The position numbers and the translations under genes are program-made. This document shows, piece by piece, positions 33,997 to 39,760 of a stretch of DNA of 39,760 bases (positions are counted from its first letter, which is position 1; each line of letters starts with the position of its first letter). This stretch comes from Caldilineaceae bacterium (GTDB taxonomy: Bacteria > Chloroflexota > Anaerolineae > Caldilineales > Caldilineaceae), in contig JAGNDO010000014.1 of NCBI GenBank assembly GCA_018003515.1, positions 58,271 through 98,030 of the forward strand, written 5' to 3'. A model generated the notes under the pieces. That model ran no database searches and was not told where the DNA came from. It saw only the letters and a program-made list of their open reading frames with translations.

Positions 33997-34037
33997 GGTC
34001 GTTACGAATTTTCCAGGTATGATTTACAAGTTTTCAC

Positions 34038-34057
34038 CGAATTACAGTACCAATTCG
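34038..34057. promoter_or_regulatory. Dyad CGAATT-N8-AATTCG downstream of the cyd promoter
   Basis: A perfect 6-bp inverted repeat separated by 8 bp, located about 25-40 bp downstream of the predicted cyd start site. It could be a repressor site. It does not match the Rex (TTGTGAA-N4-TTCACAA) or FNR patterns. Confidence 0.35.
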
Positions 34058-34086
34058 ACAAAATATTACAAATATACTATGTTTTT

Positions 34087-34115
34087 ATTATATACGGACA
34101 AAATAGGTATGCCAA
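34087..34115 (-). promoter_or_regulatory. Near-consensus promoter of cydABDC
   Basis: Minus strand: TTGGCA, 17 bp, TATAAT, in an AT-rich pocket (34010-34140) inside GC-rich DNA. The predicted leader to cydA is about 290 nt and contains the dyad and a G/C-run repeat. Confidence 0.65.
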
Positions 34116-34130
34116 GATTTCAACATGCTT

Positions 34131-34215
34131 GGAAGAAAAAATGCGTGGGGTAAATGAATGGGCGAGGTTCACACCAGAAGGTGTAGACCTCGCCCATTCA
34201 TTTACCCCACGCATT
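34131..34215 (-). terminator. Terminator with perfect 29-bp stem
   Basis: Perfect arms at 34140-34168 and 34187-34215 (core GGGGTAAATGAATGGGCGAG) enclose a small inner hairpin ACACC-AGAA-GGTGT. On the minus strand TTTTTCTTCC follows. It lies 48 bp after the hydrolase stop codon and just upstream of the cyd promoter, insulating the two units. Confidence 0.75.
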
Positions 34216-34262
34216 CAAACTGCACTCGTGCCCGCCGCTTGATCCGTTACGGGCGCATCGCC

Positions 34263-35042
34263 CTATTGATCAGAACTTCCCGCCCGCACCGTGGCCATGA
34301 AATCATCCCACAGACGGCGCTGACCGTCGGGGATGGCGAAATCTTGGATGCGTTCGGGATGCCATTGCACGCCCATGACCCAGCGATGAGCTGGACTTTC
34401 GTAGGCCTCAACCAGCCAGGGGTCCGGCTCGGCAAAGGCCGTGGCTCGGAAGATGGGGGCCAGGGTGGCCTGGTCCACCCCTTGGTGGTGATAGGTGTTG
34501 ACCGCCAGGGAATCACCGGCCACAATTCGGCCCAAAAGGCTGTCCGCCTCCACGGTGACGGCGTGCAACTCTGGGTTGTCCGTGTCCGAGCGGTGATCGT
34601 CAAAGTGCTGCACCATCCCCCCGCCCGCGGCCACATTGAGGATCTGGCAGCCCCGGCAGATGCCAAAGAGGGGCATGTCCCGATCCAAAGCCCCCAAGGC
34701 CAACACAATTTCCAGCTCGTCCCGCTTCTCGTCGATGCTCTCCGGGTCGGCCCCGTTCAACTCTTGGCCAAAATAGCGGGGATGGACGTCTCCACCGCCG
34801 CTGAGGATCAAACCATCTAGTTTGTCGAGGATCTCGGGGGCCACACGACCTAGTGCGTCTGGAGTGAAAATGGTGCCGTCGGGCAGTTCCGCTGGCGTGT
34901 CCGGGGTGATGATGACCGGGATGGCGTCGTACTCGTTGACCCGGTTGATATAGTTGATGGCCCAGCGGCCGATCCATTCCTCCGTGCCGTGGCGGGTGGT
35001 GATGCCGATAATGGGTTTACGGGTGGTGGGTTGGGTTGACAT
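34263..35042 (-). CDS. Gamma-glutamyl-gamma-aminobutyrate hydrolase-like (peptidase C26)
   Basis: 259 residues from the ATG at 35042 (MSTQPTTRKPIIGIT); the longer frame to 35279 is unsupported. Class-I glutamine amidotransferase fold of the C26 family: KPIIGITTR, LDGLILSGGGDVHPRYFGQ, nucleophile Cys129 in FGICRGCQILNVAAGG, and the His228/Glu230 pair in MGVQWHPERI. Members hydrolyse gamma-glutamyl bonds (PuuD in putrescine breakdown, or folate polyglutamates). No other puu gene is nearby, so the substrate is open. The ribosome site is weak (GCGAGCC). Divergent from the FkbM-type gene. Confidence 0.88.
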   Translation of the reverse strand: MSTQPTTRKPIIGITTRHGTEEWIGRWAINYINRVNEYDAIPVIITPDTPAELPDGTIFTPDALGRVAPEILDKLDGLILSGGGDVHPRYFGQELNGADPESIDEKRDELEIVLALGALDRDMPLFGICRGCQILNVAAGGGMVQHFDDHRSDTDNPELHAVTVEADSLLGRIVAGDSLAVNTYHHQGVDQATLAPIFRATAFAEPDPWLVEAYESPAHRWVMGVQWHPERIQDFAIPDGQRRLWDDFMATVRAGSSDQ

Positions 35043-35260
35043 GATGGCTCGCTTTTCTGATAAATGAGAGAAACGCCAATTGATTTTCAGCGTCTGCATT
35101 GTACATCCAACGCCCAGACTTTGACCAGGAATAGAACACGAATGACGTGGATTTACGCTGATTTTTTTCGATGGCGAAAACTGGTCGGGCGACTCCGCAA
35201 TTGGACATGACCGGCGTTCCGGGTGTACAAATGGCGCATGGCGATTCGTCATCACCACAA

Positions 35261-35323
35261 CCTCCCCGGAATGGGCCACAAAATCTCGTCTTGCCCAAGA
35301 TTTGCTGGCCCATTCCGGGGAGG
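35261..35323. repeat. Inverted repeat upstream of the FkbM-type gene
   Basis: Arms CCTCCCCGGAATGGGCCA and its complement (18 bp perfect, then a further imperfect AGATTT stem) enclose about 11 nt. It lies in the 305-bp divergent gap 35043-35347, 25 bp before the ATG, where it would fold in the leader. Nothing else was seen in the gap. Confidence 0.75.
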
Positions 35324-35347
35324 TACTCGCGACACTGGAAACACTTT

Positions 35348-36151
35348 ATGCCCCACCTTCGCCAACGACTCACCCAACAGATCGGGCTGCTGCGCTCCCT
35401 GATCATCTACTATCGCCCGTGGAAAAACCGGCAGTTGGCCGATTTCTACGCGCAATTCATCGGCCCTGGGGATCTCTGCTTCGACATCGGCGCGCACGTG
35501 GGCAACCGACTGTGGGCGTGGACCCGGCTGGGGGCCCGCTGCATCGGCGTGGAACCCCAACCCCACTTGGCCGCCTATCTGCGCCGCCGCTACGGGGATC
35601 ACCCGGACATTGTGCTCGTTGACCAAGCCCTGGGCAGCGAGCCGGGATCAGCCACCCTCCACATCAGCCGGGCCAACCCCACGGTGACCACCCTCTCCCA
35701 GCGCTGGATCGACCAGGTTCAACGCACGGACGCCTTCGCCAAAGTGGCCTGGGATGATACGGTCACGGTCCCCGTCACCACCCTGGATGCGCTGATCGCC
35801 CAACACGGGCTACCCGCCTTCTGCAAGATCGATGTGGAAGGCTTCGAGTTGGCCGTATTGCGGGGGCTGTCCCAGCCCATCCCCGCCCTTTCGTTTGAGG
35901 TGGTGCTGGCCGGCGGTGCGGACGCCCTGGCCGATGCCGTGGCTTGCTTAGATTGGCTATGCGAATTGGGGGCGTACCGCTTCAATTGGTCGCCGGGGGA
36001 ATCCCATCAGTTGGCTTTGGATGGATGGGTAGACCGTCAGGCGATGGCCGATTTTCTGGGCGACTTGCCGGTGTCTGCCAATTCCGGGGATGTCTACGCC
36101 AAACTCTTTCCGCCATCCGCTTCTTCCGGGAAGAAGATCTCTTCGATCTGA
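35348..36151 (+). CDS. FkbM-family methyltransferase
   Basis: 267 residues from the ATG at 35348 (MPHLRQRLTQ); upstream codons run through the inverted repeat and are rejected. FkbM pattern: FIGPGDLCFDIGAHVGNRLW (motif I DIGAHVGN), GARCIGVEPQPHLAAYLR, VTTLDALI and the hallmark FCKIDVEGFELAVLRGL. These SAM enzymes O-methylate sugars or natural products; here a surface polysaccharide is a reasonable guess. The last 58 bp overlap the 3' end of the opposite-strand regulator gene, so the two transcripts are antisense at their tails. Confidence 0.88.
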   Translation: MPHLRQRLTQQIGLLRSLIIYYRPWKNRQLADFYAQFIGPGDLCFDIGAHVGNRLWAWTRLGARCIGVEPQPHLAAYLRRRYGDHPDIVLVDQALGSEPGSATLHISRANPTVTTLSQRWIDQVQRTDAFAKVAWDDTVTVPVTTLDALIAQHGLPAFCKIDVEGFELAVLRGLSQPIPALSFEVVLAGGADALADAVACLDWLCELGAYRFNWSPGESHQLALDGWVDRQAMADFLGDLPVSANSGDVYAKLFPPSASSGKKISSI

Positions 36152-36312
36152 AGGCCAAAGAGTCGGGCGATCTTGAAGGCCAAGGGCAAACTGGGGTCAT
36201 ATTTGCCCGTCTCCAGGGCGTTGACCGTCTGTCGGGAGACGGCCAACTCATCCGCCAACTGGGCCTGGGACCAGTCCCGCTCGGCCCGCAGCACTTTAAG
36301 TCGATTGTTCAT
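36094..36312 (-). CDS. Small XRE-type helix-turn-helix regulator
   Basis: 72 residues. Starts MNNRLKVLRAERDWSQAQLA; the helix-turn-helix spans about residues 16-37 (SQAQLADELAVSRQTVNALE) and is followed by GKYDPSLPLAFKIARLFGLQIEEIF, the usual YozG/short-Xre layout. A perfect GGAGGT ribosome site lies inside the end of the upstream gene, whose stop overlaps this start as ATGA: clear translational coupling. It probably represses its own operon through the TTGTCAA-N6-TTGACAA dyad at 36749-36768. The 3' end overlaps the convergent FkbM-type gene by 58 bp. Such short Xre proteins often pair with a membrane protein gene, as here. Confidence 0.9.
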   Translation of the reverse strand: MNNRLKVLRAERDWSQAQLADELAVSRQTVNALETGKYDPSLPLAFKIARLFGLQIEEIFFPEEADGGKSLA

Positions 36313-36692
36313 TTGTACCTCCGCTCGGCGAAGGCGCTGCCGATGCCCCAGAAGGCGATGATCATGGGGAAAATCCAGACCCAGGAGAGCATGGGAAATC
36401 CGGCATTTTCCAGAAAACCATAGGTCAGGGTGACCATGCCAGTGGCCCCGGCGGCAAAGGCGAAGCCATTTAATTGGATGCGCCGCTGCAATTCGTCCGC
36501 GCCGTTGAGGAAGATCAGATAGGCGCGCAGGGCAAAGCCGATGGGGATCATAGGCAGCACGGCCACGGGGATGCGCCACAGGCTGCCATCGCCCAACCGG
36601 TCCAGCAGCCACATGGCAGCGACGAGGACGATTGAATAGGCGATCATGGCGGGGATGAATTGTCGCATGTACCGGCGGGTGTTGGTGTCCAT
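36309..36692 (-). CDS. Small integral membrane protein paired with the XRE regulator
   Basis: 127 residues from the ATG at 36692 (MDTNTRRYMRQFIPAM). Four hydrophobic segments: about 12-30, 43-60, 78-95 and 100-118, with LIFLNGADELQRRIQLNGFAF in the central loop. No family recognised with certainty. The same arrangement (small four-span protein upstream of and coupled to a short Xre regulator) is common in bacteria, and the function is usually unknown. The first gene of the two-gene unit; the promoter and dyad are at 36749-36802. The start avoids an upstream extension made of a GGTTGAT repeat and the promoter itself. Confidence 0.75.
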   Translation of the reverse strand: MDTNTRRYMRQFIPAMIAYSIVLVAAMWLLDRLGDGSLWRIPVAVLPMIPIGFALRAYLIFLNGADELQRRIQLNGFAFAAGATGMVTLTYGFLENAGFPMLSWVWIFPMIIAFWGIGSAFAERRYK

Positions 36693-36705
36693 TGGGGTTG
36701 GCCTT

Positions 36706-36735
36706 TTGGGTTGGTTGATTGGTTGATTGGTCAAC
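36706..36735. repeat. GGTTGAT heptamer repeat
   Basis: About three to four copies of GGTTGATT/GGTTGGT lie in the leader of the membrane protein/XRE operon, between the promoter region and the ATG. Confidence 0.6.
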
Positions 36736-36748
36736 TTTGTATTACTTT

Positions 36749-36768
36749 TTGTCAACTCTGCTTGACAA
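36749..36768. promoter_or_regulatory. Operator-like dyad TTGTCAA-N6-TTGACAA
   Basis: A perfect 7-bp inverted repeat with 6-bp spacing. It begins right after the -10 box of the promoter at 36774-36802 and covers the likely transcription start. Position and symmetry fit a repressor site for the XRE protein encoded in the same operon. Confidence 0.6.
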
Positions 36769-36773
36769 TCCAG

Positions 36774-36802
36774 AGTATACAGCAGATTTTTTCCAATGTC
36801 AA
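36774..36802 (-). promoter_or_regulatory. Near-consensus promoter of the membrane protein/XRE operon
   Basis: Minus strand: TTGACA, exactly 17 bp, TATACT. The start site is expected near 36767, inside the adjoining dyad. The leader to the ATG is about 75 nt. Confidence 0.75.
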
Positions 36803-36878
36803 GTACCATTTACATTTTGATTGCTTTGTTTTACAAGTTCGTCATGACCCAACCTGGCCTAGCCAGAACCAAAAAGAG

Positions 36879-36956
36879 TTACCACAAAGATCACAGAGAA
36901 CACAAAGATTTCAAAAGAATAAATCCCTCTTTGTGTCCTTTGTGTCCTTTGTGGTA
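36879..36956. repeat. Inverted array of ACACAAAGG-type 9-mers
   Basis: TTACCACAAAGATCACAG at the left faces CTTTGTGTCC units ending GTGGTAA at the right. The 9-mer CTTTGTGTC is repeated in tandem on the right arm. It is in the gene-free stretch 36803-37204 with the palindrome below. Confidence 0.8.
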
Positions 36957-37002
36957 AAAATTCTTGCACAAAAAACAAGGATTTCGCTGGTTAGGTACTA
37001 AT

Positions 37003-37085
37003 GGGGTTTGGGTGGCGGGGAGGGTCAAAATGGCGCAAACCTTGCAGGTTTGCGCCATTTTGACCCTCCCCGCCACCCAAACCCC
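37003..37085. repeat. 83-bp perfect palindrome (40-bp arms, 3-nt loop)
   Basis: Arms 37003-37042 and 37046-37085 are fully complementary over 40 bp, with core TGGCGCAAACCT-TGC-AGGTTTGCGCCA. It is the longest perfect inverted repeat in the window. There is no T-tract on either side, so a simple terminator is unlikely. It lies between divergent transcription units, about 45 bp before the acylase promoter candidate. Confidence 0.9.
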
Positions 37086-37126
37086 TACGATTGACTGATA
37101 CCCTCACTACAGACTGACCCCCAAAC

Positions 37127-37136
37127 GTGATACAAT
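37127..37136 (+). promoter_or_regulatory. Possible extended -10 element upstream of the acylase gene
   Basis: TGATACAAT reads as TGn plus a TACAAT -10 box. No good -35 was found. It would start transcription near 37143, making the ATG at 37205 the first usable start. Confidence 0.35.
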
Positions 37137-37204
37137 ATGGACCGTGGCGGTCACAAAGGCCCGCTGCCCGTCAATCCCAAATCAAACCTATTCCGGTTGA
37201 CCTT

Positions 37205-39658
37205 ATGCCATCATACATTTCTGTCATCTTATCCATCATCGTGGCCCTGATCGCCCTGGGCGGGCTGGCCTTTCTCTACTTCTATTGGTGGCTGGTCCAG
37301 CGCCCCGTGCCCAAGATCGACGGCAAGCTGACCCTGCCCATCCTGGACGCGCCCGTGGAGGTGCTGCGGGACAAGCATGGCGTGCCCCACATCTACGCCC
37401 AAGGCCGGGCGGATCTATTCCGCGCCCAGGGCTTCACCCACGCCCAGGACCGCATGTGGCAGATGGAGCAAAACCGCCGCCTGGCCCACGGCACCATGTC
37501 CGTCCTCTTTGGCGAGGCCGCTTTGCAGATCGACCGCTACAGCCGCATCATCGGCTTTGGCCGGGCCGCCCAGGCCGAGTTGGCCACCCTGGACCCGGAG
37601 ATCCTGCAACTGCTCACCTGGTATGCAGACGGGGTCAACGCCTATCTCACCCTGCGCAAGGGCCGGGTCGCCGCGGAGTTCAACCTCCTGCGCCGCCAGC
37701 CCGACCCGTGGACGCCCTTGGACAGCCTGGCCTATTCCAAGATGATGGCCTGGAGCCTGAGCGTCAACTGGGAAGGCGAACTGACCCGGCTGCAAATGGT
37801 GCAACAGATGGACCCCACCCTGGCCGCGGATCTGGAACCGGACTACCCCGCGGACAACCCCATCATTTTGGAAGCGGGCAGCGGCGACGCCATGCGTCTG
37901 CAAAGCACCACCGGGCTGCTGCTCTCCCAATACGAAGAACTCAAAAAGTGGATCGGTCCCCAGGGCGCGGGGTTGGGCAGCAACAGTTGGGCCGTGGCCC
38001 CGGCCCGCAGCCTCAACGGGCGGCCCTTGCTCAACAACGACCCCCATTTGCCCCTCACCCTGCCCAGCATTTGGTATGAAAATCATCTTTCTTGCCCAGA
38101 TTACGAAGTGAGCGGAGTCAGCTTTTTGGCCGCGCCGGGGGTGATGATCGGCCACAACGAGGACGTGGCCTGGGGCCTGACCAATGGCTTCCCCGACGTC
38201 CAAGATCTCTACATTGAGCGCGCCCACCCGGACGATCCCACCCGCTTCGAGTTCCAGGGCGAATGGGAGCAAGCCCAGGTTTTCCGGGAGGAAATCACGG
38301 TCAAGGGGCGCAGCCAGCCCCACATCGAGCAAGTGATCGTCACCCGGCACGGTCCCCTGATCAACCGGTTGGCCGAGACCAGCGATCCGCCCGTCGCCCC
38401 CCCGACCGTCCCCCTGGCCCTGCGCTGGACAGGACACGATGCTGGCCAGAGTATCCGGGCGATTTTTAAGATAAATCAGGCCAAATCTGGTGTAGAGTTC
38501 GATGCGGCGCTGACAGACTGGTCCGCACCGCCGCAGAATTTTGTGTGGGCGGACAGCGGCGGCAACATCGGCTACGTGATGGCCGGGGCTGTGCCCATCC
38601 GGGCCAAGGGCTTGGGCCTGGTCCCCGCGCCGGGCTGGAGCGGCGACCACGAGTGGATCGGCATGATCCCCCACGCCGAACTGCCCCGGCTGATCAACCC
38701 GGAAAGCGGCGTGATCGTCACGGCCAACAACAAGATGGTCGGCGACGACTATCCCCACTGGCTGGGCGCGGAGTTCTTCCCCGGCTGGCGGGCCAAGCGC
38801 ATCGAAGAACTCCTGGCCGAGAAGGAAAAGCACACCATTCGGGACATGGAGCGCATCCAATTTGACAACACCAGCACCTTCGCTCGTGCCCTCACGCCCT
38901 GGATCACCATGCTCTACAGCGACGACCCCTGGGAGCGCACCGCCCTGGCCGCCCTGCGCAACTGGAGCGGCGACATGGACAAGGCCGAGGAGGCCGGACT
39001 GATCTTCCACTACACCCTGCTGCATTTGCTCGATCTGGTCTATGGGGACAAATTGGGGCCGGCCCATCAGGGCTTTATGGGCGGCAGCATCAGCCCGCTC
39101 TTCATCATCAACGGCTTCATGCACCGGGCCGAGACCCGACTGCTGGAACTGTTGCAAACCCACGAGCATTCCCGCTGGTTCGACGACGCCAAGACGGGCC
39201 GCACCCGCAGCCGGGACGAACTGATGCAAGAGGCGTTTACGCTGGCGGTCAAGTCCATCCGCAAGGACGTGGCGGATACGCCGCTGAAATGGCATTGGGG
39301 GCGAATGCACCAGGTGCGCTATGCTCACCCGTTGGGCAGCGTCAAACTCTTCTCCGGCATCTTTGATCGGGGACCCTTCCCGGTCCACGGAGACGGCACC
39401 ACCCCCAACCAGACCAGCTATGCGCCCAGCCTGCCCCCCGGCCTGGTGCAGATCGTGGCCAGCTATCGCCAACTCTACGAAGTCGGCGCCTGGGACCGGG
39501 CCATGACCGTCACCACCAGCGGCCAATCCGGCCACCCCCTCAGCCCCCACTACGACGACCAAATGGCCATGTGGCGGGAAGGCGTCTACCACAACATGCC
39601 CTGGAGCCGAGAGGCGGTGGAGAAGGGGACGGAGTCCAGGTTGCGGCTGGCTCCGTAG
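37205..39658 (+). CDS. Penicillin acylase family Ntn hydrolase, membrane-anchored
   Basis: 817 residues from the ATG at 37205. An N-terminal hydrophobic anchor (about 7-30) leads to the alpha part: LPILDAPVEVLRDKHGVPHIYAQ, GFTHAQDRMWQMEQNRRLAHG. The autocatalytic cut is expected before Ser259 of GLGSNSWAVAP, which becomes the N-terminal nucleophile of the beta chain; NGRPLLNNDPHLPLTLPS, MIGHNEDVAWGLTNGFPDVQDLY and WADSGGNIGYVMAGAVP follow as in the family, and TSGQSGHPLSPHYDDQ near the end. Members hydrolyse amide bonds of penicillins, acyl-homoserine lactones or other N-acyl compounds; the natural substrate cannot be read from sequence. It stands as a single gene; a GTATCGA array follows the stop. 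Confidence 0.92.
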   Translation: MPSYISVILSIIVALIALGGLAFLYFYWWLVQRPVPKIDGKLTLPILDAPVEVLRDKHGVPHIYAQGRADLFRAQGFTHAQDRMWQMEQNRRLAHGTMSVLFGEAALQIDRYSRIIGFGRAAQAELATLDPEILQLLTWYADGVNAYLTLRKGRVAAEFNLLRRQPDPWTPLDSLAYSKMMAWSLSVNWEGELTRLQMVQQMDPTLAADLEPDYPADNPIILEAGSGDAMRLQSTTGLLLSQYEELKKWIGPQGAGLGSNSWAVAPARSLNGRPLLNNDPHLPLTLPSIWYENHLSCPDYEVSGVSFLAAPGVMIGHNEDVAWGLTNGFPDVQDLYIERAHPDDPTRFEFQGEWEQAQVFREEITVKGRSQPHIEQVIVTRHGPLINRLAETSDPPVAPPTVPLALRWTGHDAGQSIRAIFKINQAKSGVEFDAALTDWSAPPQNFVWADSGGNIGYVMAGAVPIRAKGLGLVPAPGWSGDHEWIGMIPHAELPRLINPESGVIVTANNKMVGDDYPHWLGAEFFPGWRAKRIEELLAEKEKHTIRDMERIQFDNTSTFARALTPWITMLYSDDPWERTALAALRNWSGDMDKAEEAGLIFHYTLLHLLDLVYGDKLGPAHQGFMGGSISPLFIINGFMHRAETRLLELLQTHEHSRWFDDAKTGRTRSRDELMQEAFTLAVKSIRKDVADTPLKWHWGRMHQVRYAHPLGSVKLFSGIFDRGPFPVHGDGTTPNQTSYAPSLPPGLVQIVASYRQLYEVGAWDRAMTVTTSGQSGHPLSPHYDDQMAMWREGVYHNMPWSREAVEKGTESRLRLAP

Positions 39659-39667
39659 AATGGAATT

Positions 39668-39696
39668 ATCGAGTATCGTGTATCGAGTATTGTGTG
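39668..39696. repeat. GTATCGA-type heptamer array
   Basis: Four near-copies (ATCGAGT-ATCGTGT-ATCGAGT-ATTGTGT) begin 9 bp after the acylase stop. It matches arms seen at 11305-11408 and 22084-22108, and is probably the left arm of a repeat cut by the window end. Nothing else was seen to 39760. Confidence 0.8.
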
Positions 39697-39760
39697 GTGG
39701 TGGCGTTCTCGACGCTTGACACGATTCTCAATTTCACTGACCAGAAACTAAACCAAAAAA

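Noticed and set aside
36094-36612. Single 172-codon gene covering the XRE regulator and part of the membrane gene
   Set aside because: The extension is out of frame with the membrane protein, whose own frame has good hydrophobic segments; GGAGGT and the ATGA overlap fix the regulator start at 36312.
37415-39592. 725-codon open frame opposite the acylase gene
   Set aside because: It is a mirror frame of a GC-rich gene with clear Ntn-hydrolase motifs on the plus strand; the translation is low in family signal and rich in Gly/His/Gln as expected for antisense frames.

Overview
The window is a GC-rich bacterial chromosome segment. It most likely comes from the Chloroflexota (Anaerolineae/Caldilineae-like). 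This is an inference from several traits: Thr/Pro/Glu-rich secreted tails, many GT-C membrane glycosyltransferases with extracytoplasmic add-on domains, an F420-type flavin/deazaflavin reductase, and many short heptamer/octamer tandem arrays and foldable intergenic repeats. No rRNA, phage, CRISPR array or transposase gene was found.

Layout. 1-7472 is almost all minus strand: a secreted SpoIID-like protein running off the left edge, three tRNAs (a CAU tRNA that is probably Ile2, initiator fMet, Leu-CAG), a DivIC/FtsB-like division protein, a membrane-anchored peptide-type ABC substrate-binding protein, secG, a large GT-C membrane protein and tatA. 7879-24948 is plus strand: recN, an NfeD-type membrane protease, a methyltransferase followed by three GT-C membrane proteins that share a C-terminal ectodomain, pyrD, an aldehyde dehydrogenase, an EamA-type permease and a Cys/Met-metabolism PLP enzyme. 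25095-35042 is minus strand: a GDPD-type phosphodiesterase, queA, a Ddn-like reductase, the complete cydABDC operon (cytochrome bd oxidase plus its assembly ABC exporter) and a class-I glutamine-amidotransferase-like hydrolase. The right end has an FkbM-type methyltransferase (+), a translationally coupled membrane protein/XRE-regulator pair (-) with a near-consensus promoter and a dyad at its start site, and a membrane-anchored penicillin-acylase family Ntn hydrolase (+).

How genes work together. cydA-cydB-cydD-cydC form one transcription unit for a microaerobic quinol oxidase and its maturation. The methyltransferase plus GT-C genes at 11438-19380, with the GT-C gene at 5037-7124, look like cell-surface glycan or glycolipid assembly. 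secG and tatA serve protein export. The rest is housekeeping (pyrD, queA, recN, tRNAs).

The most unusual aspect is the repeat landscape. About a dozen different 7-9 bp tandem arrays lie in the window. They start at or within a few bases of the stop codons of about ten genes and in several cases supply the stop. Others lie in frame inside recN, queA and a glycosyltransferase. Several families of inverted, cloverleaf-like or MITE-like elements (some bounded by CTAG) fill the intergenic gaps; one supplies the cydC stop codon. An 83-bp near-perfect palindrome with 40-bp arms lies upstream of the acylase gene.
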